The translations under genes were made by a program, and so were the position numbers. 25,803 nucleotides of DNA. Origin: GCA-001735895 sp964488685. GTDB lineage: Bacteria; Pseudomonadota; Gammaproteobacteria; GCA-001735895. The stretch lies in the NCBI GenBank assembly GCA_964488685.1, contig CAZAVY010000044.1, forward strand, positions 1-25,803. Reading direction: 5' to 3'. Each line of letters begins with the position of its first letter. Position 1 is the first letter of the stretch. Under the pieces are notes generated by a model. It was given only the letters and a program-made list of their open reading frames with translations, had not been told where the DNA came from and did no database searches. Shown here in pieces: positions 14,240 to 21,476 of the stretch.

Positions 14240-14835
14240 TGTCGTCTCCCAGTCTGGATGAGCTGATCACGTCGCTGAAATGTTTACCGGGCATCGGTCA
14301 AAAATCGGCCCAGCGCATGGCCCTGCATTTACTCGAACGTGACCGGCAAGGGGCGATGCGCATCGCGGCGGCGATATCCAGTGCCCTCGAAACGATAAAA
14401 CACTGCCAGCAGTGCCGAAATTTTTCAGATACCGAGGTCTGCGATATCTGTAGTGACGAGGGACGTGATCAGGACACACTCTGTGTGGTCGAGACTCCGG
14501 CCGATGTGCTCGCAGTGGAGTCGTCGGCTGCATTTCGCGGGCGATACTTTGTGTTGTTAGGCCGGCTTTCGCCTCTGGATGGCTATGGTCCCGGGCAGCT
14601 GGGACTGGATCAACTCGAGCAGCAGCTACAAAAGGGAGGCACTCGCGAAATCATTCTCGCCACCAGCGCTACCGTGGAAGGGGATATAACCGCGCAGTAC
14701 ATCGCCGATTTTGCTGCCAGGCACGACGTGGAAAGCAGTCGGCTGGCACGAGGTATTCCATTGGGCGGGGAGCTTGAATTCGTTGATAGCGGCACTTTAT
14801 CGAGAGCCCTGTCAGGTCGACAGCAAATCGATTAA
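14239..14835 (+). CDS. recR: Recombination mediator protein RecR
   Basis: Works with RecO (and RecF) to load RecA on SSB-coated single-stranded DNA at gaps. It has 198 residues, the usual size. Visible parts are the helix-hairpin-helix CLPGIGQKSAQRMALHLL, the zinc finger CQQCRNFSDTEVCDIC, the Toprim domain beginning LCVVETPADVLAVESS and the Walker-like C-terminal part ARGIPLGGELEFVDSGTLSRAL. The start is the ATG in the TGATG overlap with the small upstream ORF. The gene lies in the classic dnaX-ybaB-recR order. Confidence 0.96.
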   Translation: MSSPSLDELITSLKCLPGIGQKSAQRMALHLLERDRQGAMRIAAAISSALETIKHCQQCRNFSDTEVCDICSDEGRDQDTLCVVETPADVLAVESSAAFRGRYFVLLGRLSPLDGYGPGQLGLDQLEQQLQKGGTREIILATSATVEGDITAQYIADFAARHDVESSRLARGIPLGGELEFVDSGTLSRALSGRQQID

Positions 14836-14854
14836 CGATCGTGGGGAACGACAA

Positions 14855-15202
14855 ATGGCGGAAACAATCTTTTCCAAAATCATCAAACGTGAATTACCGG
14901 CTGATATCGTCTACGAAGACGACGACGTGCTCGCCTTTAGAGACATTAGCCCGCAGGCACCGGTGCATGTATTAATCATTCCAAAGATGGAAATTGCAAC
15001 CGTCAACGATATCAGGCCCGAGCAGGCTGAACTGGTTGGCAAAATGGTTTTAGCCGCGCAGAAAATTGCCGATGATGAGGGTATTGCCGAGGACGGGTAT
15101 CGACTGGTGATCAATTGCAATCGTCACGGTTGCCAGGAGGTTTTTCATCTGCATTTGCATCTTGTGGGTGGCAGGCAGCTGCGAGGTATTTCAGCGAGTT
15201 AG
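14855..15202 (+). CDS. hinT: HIT-family purine nucleoside phosphoramidase (HinT-like)
   Basis: Hydrolyses adenosine 5'-phosphoramidates and related nucleotides in the cytoplasm. It has 115 residues, close to E. coli HinT (119). The histidine triad is H98-L-H100-L-H102 in VFHLHLHLVGG. The N-terminal SKIIKRELPADIVYEDDDVLAFRDI and APVHVLIIPK are characteristic. Start: the ATG at 14855 has GGGGA just upstream and gives MAETIFSKIIKR. The frame stays open upstream to 14711, but that part is recR sequence in another frame. It ends with a 4-bp tail-to-tail overlap with rsgA. Confidence 0.95.
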   Translation: MAETIFSKIIKRELPADIVYEDDDVLAFRDISPQAPVHVLIIPKMEIATVNDIRPEQAELVGKMVLAAQKIADDEGIAEDGYRLVINCNRHGCQEVFHLHLHLVGGRQLRGISAS

Positions 15203-16155
15203 TTGCTGCCGGGCTGGTTCAGCATCTTTAGATAGTTCTGATAGCGGGAAGTGGTAATTTTCCCGGCATTTACGGCCTCGATTACAGCGCACTTCGGTTC
15301 ATTGAGGTGTTTGCAATCGTGGAATCGGCATCGTTCTGAATGATCCAGAATTTCCCTGAAACCTTGTCCCAGCAGCGGTCGATTGTCGATAAACGGATTG
15401 AAACCCCGGATCCCCGGGGTGTCGATCAAATCACCACCCCTGGGTAAATGGTAGAGGCGGCTGGCGCGGGTGGTGTGACGTCCTTCTTCATTGGCATCGG
15501 AAATTCTTGCAATTTTTATCTCCTGATCGGGCAGCAGCCACTTGGTCAGTGATGATTTACCCACCCCGGATACGCCGCTTAACACCGATACCTGTTGCGT
15601 TAGCAGATCCTGGAACTGGTCCATGCCCTGGCCGGATTTGACGCTGGTATGCACCAGATTATAGCCTAGTGGTCGGTAGATTCGTTGCAGACCGAAAGGG
15701 TCTTTGACAGCCGCCAGCAAATCGATTTTATTCAGCAGTATGCCGGCTTCGATGTTTTGCTGTTGTGCTGATAGCAGGTATTGATCGAGTAAAAAAAGAT
15801 TGGGTTCAGGCGTAACCGCAAGGCATACAAACAGTTGGCTGATGTTGGCTGCAACCGCCCGAGTCTGTCCAAAACCATCAACACGTTGTAACAGATTGTC
15901 TCGTGGTAAAATTGCGAGAACACGATATTCCCGGGTTACCGTGGTTTCGATTACGACCCGGTCACCACTGACAATGTTGCCGAGGTTCGATTTGATTTTG
16001 CTGTCGATGGTAACGCCTGATTCGAGTTCGACCAGAATTTGTCCACCCTGGTGCGAAACAACGATGCCATGTTGATGCGCGGCGCTTTCAGAATTTTCCT
16101 GCTGGGCCGCCTGGATACGATTCTTCTGGCGTTGGCTAAGTCTGCGTTTTGCCAT
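15199..16155 (-). CDS. rsgA: Small ribosomal subunit biogenesis GTPase RsgA
   Basis: Circularly permuted GTPase that checks late assembly of the 30S subunit. It has 318 residues. In order: a basic N-terminus (MAKRRLSQRQKNRIQ), an OB-fold domain (HGIVVSHQGGQILVELESG), G4 LLNKIDL, G5-type TSVKSGQG, G1 SGVSGVGKSSL, the G2 region (EGRHTTRASRLYHLP), G3 IDTPGIRGF, and a zinc domain with CRFHDCKHLNEPKC. The permuted order G4-G1-G3 is diagnostic. Its neighbours orn and motAB match a known rsgA-orn-motAB neighbourhood in Pseudomonas. Its stop overlaps that of hinT, so the two genes leave no room for a terminator between them. Confidence 0.96.
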   Translation of the reverse strand: MAKRRLSQRQKNRIQAAQQENSESAAHQHGIVVSHQGGQILVELESGVTIDSKIKSNLGNIVSGDRVVIETTVTREYRVLAILPRDNLLQRVDGFGQTRAVAANISQLFVCLAVTPEPNLFLLDQYLLSAQQQNIEAGILLNKIDLLAAVKDPFGLQRIYRPLGYNLVHTSVKSGQGMDQFQDLLTQQVSVLSGVSGVGKSSLTKWLLPDQEIKIARISDANEEGRHTTRASRLYHLPRGGDLIDTPGIRGFNPFIDNRPLLGQGFREILDHSERCRFHDCKHLNEPKCAVIEAVNAGKITTSRYQNYLKMLNQPGSN

Positions 16156-16200
16156 GCATGCGCCTTGGTGATTTAACTGGATCGCTTGGCGACAGGGTAT

Positions 16201-17460
16201 TTAACTCGTCGAATTACCGGACGCAATGGCTTCAAGATGATTGATGCGAATCGTCGCGGGCGGGTGGGAATCATAAAACATAGAATGGATCGGATCCGGC
16301 GTCAGCGTACTTGCGTTGTCTCGATACATGTTTACCAGTGCCGAGATCAGGGCTTTGTAATCACTTTTGGAATAGGCAAATTCGTCGGCTTCAAATTCGT
16401 GCTTGCGCGAGAGGGCCGAGAACAGGGGGCTCACGAAATAGGTAAAAACCGGCATCACCATCAGGAATAAAAACAAGGCAGTATGCGTCGATGCTGTTGT
16501 CACACCGAGTGAGCTATAAAACCAGTCGGAGCGCATTAACCAGGCTAGCAGGGCAAATCCGGCGAATGAGATTACACTGGACAATAAAAGGGACTTTTTG
16601 ATGTGGTTGCGCTTGAAATGTCCAAGTTCATGCGCCAGAACCGCCTCTACTTCATCCGCCGATAGAGATTCAAGCAGGGTATCGTAAAAAACGATGCGCT
16701 TGTTGTTACCGAAACCGGTGAAATAAGCATTCCCATGGGATGAGCGTTTCGAGCCATCGATGACGAATACGCCCTGACTCCGAAAACCGCAGCGATCCAG
16801 TAACCCTTCAATGCGATGGCGTAGTGACAAGTCTTCCAACTGACTGAATTTGTTGAAAATCGGTGCGATGAAAGCGGGATATGCCCAGATCATGATCAGG
16901 CTGAAACTCATCCAGACCAGCCATGCATATACCCACCAGTTACCACCCGCGCGCTCCATCAGCCAAAGAATCACCGCCAGCAGGGGGATGCCGATTATCG
17001 CGACCAATAGCGTCGTTTTTATCAAATCAATGAACCAGATTTTAATCGTGGTCTTGTTGAACCCAAAGCGTTCCTCGATTACGAAGGTGGTGTAAAGCGA
17101 AAACGGTAAATTCAATATCGAAGAGATCAGGAGCAACGAAAAGACGAATGCAATTCCCGTGGTCAGCGCAGGATAACCGGCACCGGTCCACCAGCGGTCG
17201 ATCAGGTCTATACCCCCACCAATAGTCCAGAGCAGGAGCCACAGTGTTTCCCAGCCCAGCATGATTCTTCCCAGGCGTAAATTGGCGCAACTGTAGTCGG
17301 CTGCTCGATGGTGGTCTTCGAGCGAAATCGTGTCTTCGAAAGCGGGGGGCACCTTTGCATAATGCGCCTTGATGTGCCTGATCTGACGCTGACTCAACCA
17401 CAGACGGACCAGAACCGTGGCGGCGACAAAAATTAAAAAAATCGAGGTGAACAGGTGCAT
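16201..17460 (-). CDS. M48-family (Ste24-like) zinc metallopeptidase, integral membrane
   Basis: A 419-residue membrane protease of the M48A/Ste24 type. The zinc motif HELGH is at 277-281 and the third ligand lies in KHEFEADEFA. Several membrane helices precede and follow it (for example residues 1-20, 68-85, 100-125, 147-168 and 178-200). FVIEERFGFNKTT and the Ste24 substrate-chamber pattern SKRSSHGNAYFTGFGNNKRIVFYDTLL are characteristic. Eukaryotic Ste24 processes CAAX proteins. Bacterial homologues are thought to act in membrane protein quality control, and the substrate here is unknown. It lies 45 bp upstream of rsgA on the same strand, so they may be cotranscribed, and it is divergent from orn. 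Confidence 0.93.
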   Translation of the reverse strand: MHLFTSIFLIFVAATVLVRLWLSQRQIRHIKAHYAKVPPAFEDTISLEDHHRAADYSCANLRLGRIMLGWETLWLLLWTIGGGIDLIDRWWTGAGYPALTTGIAFVFSLLLISSILNLPFSLYTTFVIEERFGFNKTTIKIWFIDLIKTTLLVAIIGIPLLAVILWLMERAGGNWWVYAWLVWMSFSLIMIWAYPAFIAPIFNKFSQLEDLSLRHRIEGLLDRCGFRSQGVFVIDGSKRSSHGNAYFTGFGNNKRIVFYDTLLESLSADEVEAVLAHELGHFKRNHIKKSLLLSSVISFAGFALLAWLMRSDWFYSSLGVTTASTHTALFLFLMVMPVFTYFVSPLFSALSRKHEFEADEFAYSKSDYKALISALVNMYRDNASTLTPDPIHSMFYDSHPPATIRINHLEAIASGNSTS

Positions 17461-17531
17461 GCTTTAACCGGGGTTGAAAATCTTGCTATAGTTTAACCTA
17501 TATTGCCTTCATATGAAGCCGGGAAACTATT

Positions 17532-18077
17532 ATGGGACTGGATGAAAACAACCTGATCTGGATCGACCTTGAAATGACCGGTCTGGATCCGATGCAAGAC
17601 CAGATTATCGAGATTGCAACCGTGGTGACCGATGCTAATTTGGCGATACTTGCCCAGGGCCCGGTAATTGCGATTCATCAGTCGGATCAACTCATGAATG
17701 CAATGGATGAATGGAACACCGCTCACCACGGTGATTCCGGGTTAACCGCACGAGTCCGGCAAAGCGCCAGCAGCGCTGCAGACGCCGAGCGTGAAACGCT
17801 CAGCTTCCTGGGTAAGCATGTGGTTCCCGGTAGGTCGCCCATGTGCGGGAATAGTATTTGTCAGGATCGTCGTTTCCTGGCGCGCTTGATGCCTGAACTG
17901 GAGGCGTTCTTTCACTATCGGAATCTGGATGTCAGTACCTTGAAGGAGTTGGCACGCTTGTGGAAACCCGAACTGGTGGCGGGGTTTGCCAAAAAGGGCA
18001 TGCATCTGGCACTCGACGACATCCTCGAATCGATTGACGAGTTGAAATACTATCGGCAGTGTTTGATTCGAATTTGA
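17532..18077 (+). CDS. orn: Oligoribonuclease
   Basis: Degrades 2-5 nt RNA oligomers to mononucleotides in the cytoplasm and also clears pGpG, the product of c-di-GMP breakdown. It has 181 residues. DEDDh motifs are WIDLEMTGLDP (motif I), the MCGNSICQDRRFL segment (motif II) and KKGMHLALDDILESI (motif III with histidine and aspartate). The start is the ATG at 17532 with GGGAA eight bases upstream. The downstream motAB-pilZ cassette includes a probable c-di-GMP receptor, so the pGpG link is suggestive, though the orn-mot adjacency occurs elsewhere. Confidence 0.96.
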   Translation: MGLDENNLIWIDLEMTGLDPMQDQIIEIATVVTDANLAILAQGPVIAIHQSDQLMNAMDEWNTAHHGDSGLTARVRQSASSAADAERETLSFLGKHVVPGRSPMCGNSICQDRRFLARLMPELEAFFHYRNLDVSTLKELARLWKPELVAGFAKKGMHLALDDILESIDELKYYRQCLIRI

Positions 18078-18388
18078 GCCTTTACCAAAATTTCCCGGCC
18101 CGCTGTGCCCATGTCCACATCCCTCCTACCCCTGGCCTGACCTTGCTCAGGCATAACCTGTAATTCCTGTCGGAATGTAAAAAATTCAAAAATATATATA
18201 TAAATTAATATCTTATATAATTTTTAGTACAAATTTTCGCAATTTGCAGTTTACGGCTATTACCTCGACAAAGTCTGAATTAAAGGGTTGCCGAAATCAT
18301 AGGCTGTTCGACCAACAACCCTTAAAGGTTCCGTGCTGTCGGCCGACTTATAGGAGCGACACTGTTTATTCGAAAAACCGGGTTATCT
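18078..18388 (+). other. Intergenic region between orn and motA with AT-rich tract
   Basis: About 311 bp with no ORF I would support. It holds a 6-bp hairpin (GCCTGA at 18135-18140, TCAGGC at 18147-18152, no poly-T), a strongly AT-rich block at about 18178-18240 made mainly of A/T runs and TATATA, and a sigma-28-like promoter at 18323-18349. The AT block could be an UP-element-like or H-NS-type binding region for the motility promoter. Confidence 0.5.
18323..18349 (+). promoter_or_regulatory. Predicted sigma-28 (FliA) promoter for motAB-pilZ
   Basis: TAAAGGTT (18323-18330), 11 bp, then GCCGACTT (18342-18349). The FliA consensus is TAAAGTTT-N11-GCCGATAA, so -35 matches 7 of 8, the spacer is exact and the GCCGA core is intact. 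The ATG of motA follows about 40 bp downstream of the -10. Known: flagellar stator genes are commonly FliA-dependent. Confidence 0.5.
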
Positions 18389-19162
18389 ATGGATCTCGCC
18401 TCGCTAATAGGCATAATTTCAGGAATCGGACTCATTGTTTCCGCAATTATACTGGGCGGCGACATGCACAATTTTTTCAATGCGCCCGGTGTGATGATCG
18501 TAATGGGGGGGACCATGGCGGCAACCTTGCTGACATTCCAGTTCAGGGATGTTTTGACCGCCTTCAGGAGTGCCTATTTTGTATTTTCCTCACCCAAACA
18601 GGACTCGCAGGAACTGATTAATACCATGATCAAACTGGGTACTATCAGCCGCCGTAAGGGTTTGCTGAGTTTGATGGATGTCAAAACCAGTTCACCGTTC
18701 CTGAAGCGGGTTTGCACCCTTATTGCCGATGCGGCTGATGAGGATACCTTGCGTTCAGCAATGCGCACCGAAATCGAATCCATGCAAATGCGGCATTTCA
18801 TCGTGCAGGATGTATTTCGCAAGATGGCCATGTATGCCCCGTCTTTCGGAATGCTCGGTACGCTGATCGGGCTTATCCAGATGTTGTCGCTATTAGCGAG
18901 TCCGGATAACCTGGGTCCGGCCATGGCCATCGCACTGTTAACGACTTTTTACGGCACCTTGTTATCGACTGCGATATTTTTGCCCATTGCCGGAAAATTA
19001 CGCTCCCGAACGCTGATCGAGGTCATGAATTTTGAAATTATTTTCCAGGGGGCGGTCAGCATATTGCAGGATAACAATCCGTTGTCGGTATATGAAAAAC
19101 TATCTTCGTTTGTACCGGCAAAGAAACGCATACCCATGCAAAAGCTGAGGCATCGCCGCTAG
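18389..19162 (+). CDS. motA: Flagellar stator protein MotA (PomA-like)
   Basis: Membrane subunit of the stator ion channel that drives flagellar rotation. It has 257 residues. The N-terminus MDLASLIGIISGIGLIV is like PomA/MotA, followed by VMIVMGGTMAATLL (second helix), a cytoplasmic loop with charged residues (about 60-140), and helices three and four in YAPSFGMLGTLIGLIQML and AMAIALLTTFYGTLLSTAIFLP, with the conserved prolines. The ATG at 18389 is chosen because homologues begin M-D-L-A; the ribosome site is poor. It is followed by motB after 64 bp. Proton or sodium specificity cannot be read reliably from MotA alone. Confidence 0.94.
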   Translation: MDLASLIGIISGIGLIVSAIILGGDMHNFFNAPGVMIVMGGTMAATLLTFQFRDVLTAFRSAYFVFSSPKQDSQELINTMIKLGTISRRKGLLSLMDVKTSSPFLKRVCTLIADAADEDTLRSAMRTEIESMQMRHFIVQDVFRKMAMYAPSFGMLGTLIGLIQMLSLLASPDNLGPAMAIALLTTFYGTLLSTAIFLPIAGKLRSRTLIEVMNFEIIFQGAVSILQDNNPLSVYEKLSSFVPAKKRIPMQKLRHRR

Positions 19163-19226
19163 TGGTTTATCAACTGACCGCTTCACGCCTCGTTGTATCC
19201 ATCATTCCCATGTTGGTCGGCCACTA

Positions 19227-19979
19227 ATGTCGGCGCGTTCCCTCAGCGGCATGTTTGAAGACGAAGAGGGGGGTAGTGCCTGGATCGTTACCTTCGCCGA
19301 TATGATGACACTGATTTTGGTGTTTTTTATTCTGTTGTATACCCTTGCCAGTTTCGAAGACGAAGCCTACCGCCAATTGATCGAATCGGTGCAGGTGCTG
19401 GATGGCGATGGCAGCCAGATCAGCGTGATTGACTTTGCCACCCGCAAGGGGCGCAATCCCGAGCCGCTGAAAGTGGTTGAAGACCTGCTCGGCATGAACC
19501 CGGGCAACGCCCCCGTGGAAAGTTTGAAACCGGCATTGGTGATCGAAATGGAAAGCATGATCCGCAGTACCGACCTGGAAGACAGCGTTGATCTTAGCTA
19601 TAACGGTGACCAGATCAACCTGCAGATAGACGGACGCTATCTGTTTAATTCGGGTCAGGCTGAGCTCAAGGATCGGGCCCGATTTATTTTTGCCAACCTG
19701 GGACAAATGTTTCGTGAATATGCTGATTACCGGATTGCTATCCGCGGACATACCGACGACCGTAATATCGACACCAGCCAGTTTCCGTCAAACTGGGAGC
19801 TATCCGCTGTGCGGGCAACCACGGTGCTCAGATTTTTTATAAATCAGGGTATCGACCCCGAGCGTATGACTGCAACCGGTTACGCGGACTACCTACCCCT
19901 GGTAGAAAATTCCAGTGTTGAGAACAGGGCCAGGAACAGGAGAGTCGAGTTTGTTCTGGAAAAAGAAAAAAATACTTGA
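19227..19979 (+). CDS. motB: Flagellar stator protein MotB
   Basis: Peptidoglycan-anchored partner of MotA. It has 250 residues. One N-terminal membrane helix (WIVTFADMMTLILVFFILLYTLA) carries the ion-binding aspartate 25. A linker with a plug-like region follows, and then a C-terminal OmpA-like peptidoglycan-binding domain (residues about 120-245) with YLFNSGQAELKDRARFIF, IRGHTDDRNI, NWELSAVRATTVLRFF and ENRARNRRVEFVL. The last 29 bases overlap the TTG start of the PilZ gene, and the overlap contains coding sequence for the C-terminal FVLEKEKNT. The gene is cotranscribed with motA. Confidence 0.95.
   Translation: MSARSLSGMFEDEEGGSAWIVTFADMMTLILVFFILLYTLASFEDEAYRQLIESVQVLDGDGSQISVIDFATRKGRNPEPLKVVEDLLGMNPGNAPVESLKPALVIEMESMIRSTDLEDSVDLSYNGDQINLQIDGRYLFNSGQAELKDRARFIFANLGQMFREYADYRIAIRGHTDDRNIDTSQFPSNWELSAVRATTVLRFFINQGIDPERMTATGYADYLPLVENSSVENRARNRRVEFVLEKEKNT
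19938..19944 (+). promoter_or_regulatory. Ribosome-binding site deciding the PilZ gene start
   Basis: AGGAGAG lies six bases before the TTG at 19951, inside the 3' end of motB. It is the best Shine-Dalgarno match in this region and supports the TTG rather than the later in-frame ATG near 20026. Confidence 0.65.
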
Positions 19980-20334
19980 TATATCACTCGATGCGCGCAA
20001 CAGCGATAACCGGGCAGCCTATCGGATGGCGCCGGATCGCAGCAAACCCGTCATCGTCGCGATCATGGGTAATTCGTTTCATGCACTTAATATCAGTGGC
20101 ACCGGAATTGCGTTTCGATCGCGTAGTTTCCCGCTTGGAACCCAGGTTGCAGCGACCATTCGTTTGCCCAGCGAAGATCGAATATTTCCGGTGCAGTTAG
20201 AGGTTGTCGCAAAACAGGGCGATTTATGCCGATGTAGCTTTAAAGAGATTCACGAAGAGGCAGAAAATCTCCTACACTCATATATACTCGGCCTGCAAAA
20301 GCAGAAAATCAGGCAGAATAGCAGTCTCGTTTGA
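19951..20334 (+). CDS. PilZ-domain protein, probable c-di-GMP receptor linked to the stator
   Basis: A 127-residue protein consisting of essentially one PilZ domain. Both c-di-GMP-binding motifs are present: R21-A-A-Y-R25 (RxxxR) and N47-I-S-G-T-G52 ((D/N)xSxxG), 21 residues apart, followed by a beta-barrel-like sequence (GTQVAATIRLP, FPVQLEVVAKQGDLCRCSF). The start is TTG at 19951, because the RxxxR motif lies before the first ATG and a strong AGGAGAG precedes the TTG. An alternative GTG at 19915 has no comparable site. It overlaps motB by 29 bases, so it is translated with the stator genes. By family knowledge (YcgR and related PilZ proteins) it may slow or retune the motor when c-di-GMP is high. 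It lacks the YcgR N-terminal domain, so its mode of action is inferred. Confidence 0.82.
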   Translation: MFWKKKKILDISLDARNSDNRAAYRMAPDRSKPVIVAIMGNSFHALNISGTGIAFRSRSFPLGTQVAATIRLPSEDRIFPVQLEVVAKQGDLCRCSFKEIHEEAENLLHSYILGLQKQKIRQNSSLV

Positions 20335-20500
20335 GTTTGCAGCCTGGCATTTTGAAAACGGAAACTTTCAGAAATTTCAGTGATTTATTGGGACTATCTC
20401 CTGAATTGGATTGATTTTCACTTTGAAATCAGCGATGATACGCGGTTCGTTGGCAGCATAAAAACCAACAAAGCCAAGTATCTGATATTACTTATATTTT

Positions 20501-20535
20501 GGGCTCACGTTTGGGGCTCATCATTATTGGGCTCA
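20501..20535 (+). repeat. Three GGGCTCA repeats upstream of lpxC
   Basis: GGGCTCA occurs at 20501-20507, 20514-20520 and 20529-20535, each preceded by a T-rich or TTGG context, within the 220-bp pilZ-lpxC gap. They end 7 bases before the Shine-Dalgarno sequence. They could be protein-binding sites, but chance expansion cannot be excluded. Confidence 0.45.
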
Positions 20536-20542
20536 AATTTTT

Positions 20543-20549
20543 AGGGAAG
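20543..20549 (+). promoter_or_regulatory. Ribosome-binding site of lpxC
   Basis: AGGGAAG, five bases before the TTG at 20555. It fixes the rare TTG start, which aligns with the methionine of E. coli LpxC. Confidence 0.7.
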
Positions 20550-20554
20550 CGGTC

Positions 20555-21469
20555 TTGATTAAACAGCGCACGTTGAAGGTTGTGATTCGCGCCATGGGCG
20601 TAGGTTTGCACACGGGAAAAAAGGTTTATTTGACGTTGCGTCCCGCACCCATCGATTCCGGTATCCGATTTCGCCGGATCGATCTGGAAACTCCGGTCGA
20701 AATACTCGCGCGTCCGGAAAATGTAGGCGATACCAATTTATCCACCACCCTGGTCAAAAAGGGTGTCCGCATCTCGACAGTCGAACACCTGTTATCGGCG
20801 ATAGCGGGACTGGGCATAGATAACGCCTATATCGATCTCAGTGCCGAGGAAGTTCCCATTATGGATGGCAGCTCCGGTCCGTTTGTGTTCCTGATTCAGT
20901 CGGCGGGAATTGTTGAGCAGAATCAAGCCAAGAGATTTATCAAGATCAAAAAGACGGTGCGCGTCGAAGACGACGACAAGTGGGTTGAGTTCAAGCCTTT
21001 TAATGGTTTCAAGGTCAGCTTCGAAATCGATTTTGACCATCCCTTGTTTACCCGGCAAAAGCAAACCTGCCATATTAATTTCTCTACTACCTCCTTTGTC
21101 AAGGAAGTAAGCCGTGCAAGAACCTTCGGATTCCAAAAAGATATCGAGACCCTGCGCGCCAATAACCTCGCACTGGGCGGCAGCCAGGATAACGCCATCG
21201 TACTCGATGACTACCGCGTTTTAAATGAAGATGGTTTGCGTTACGACAATGAATTCGTCAAGCACAAAATCCTCGATTCGATTGGTGACCTCTACCTGCT
21301 AGGGCATAGTCTGATCGGTGCATTTTCGGGTTACAAGTCGGGACATGCGCTCAACAACCGATTGCTGCTTGCCTTGTTGGCAGATGAAGATGCCTGGGAA
21401 GAAGTGACCTTCGACGATGCGTCCACCGCCCCGATTTCTTATGCTCAGCCGGTGGAAGCTACGGCATAG
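20555..21469 (+). CDS. lpxC: UDP-3-O-acyl-N-acetylglucosamine deacetylase
   Basis: Zinc enzyme for the first committed step of lipid A synthesis, in the cytoplasm. It has 304 residues, close to E. coli LpxC (305), with MIKQRTLK at the N-terminus. Zinc-ligand and catalytic motifs are ISTVEHLLSAIAGLGIDN, IMDGSSGPFV, RTFGF, KHKILDSIGDLYL (histidine and aspartate ligands) and KSGHALNN (catalytic histidine). It begins with TTG behind AGGGAAG, which may keep expression low; in E. coli LpxC abundance is tightly controlled by proteolysis. The usual upstream neighbour ftsZ is absent and the motAB-pilZ cassette stands there instead. An M23 peptidase gene starts 7 bp after its stop. Confidence 0.97.
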   Translation: MIKQRTLKVVIRAMGVGLHTGKKVYLTLRPAPIDSGIRFRRIDLETPVEILARPENVGDTNLSTTLVKKGVRISTVEHLLSAIAGLGIDNAYIDLSAEEVPIMDGSSGPFVFLIQSAGIVEQNQAKRFIKIKKTVRVEDDDKWVEFKPFNGFKVSFEIDFDHPLFTRQKQTCHINFSTTSFVKEVSRARTFGFQKDIETLRANNLALGGSQDNAIVLDDYRVLNEDGLRYDNEFVKHKILDSIGDLYLLGHSLIGAFSGYKSGHALNNRLLLALLADEDAWEEVTFDDASTAPISYAQPVEATA

Positions 21470-21476
21470 GTGCAAA

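Noticed and set aside
14711..14854. Upstream extension of hinT
   Set aside because: The extra sequence overlaps the recR C-terminus in another frame and has no HIT homology; the ATG at 14855 has a good ribosome site.
18135..18152. Hairpin after orn as a terminator
   Set aside because: The six-pair stem has no following T-tract.
21417..21476. Upstream extension of the M23 peptidase gene
   Set aside because: It would overlap the lpxC 3' end by about 50 bp with R/P-rich residues, and GTG 21477 gives a sensible membrane-anchored N-terminus.
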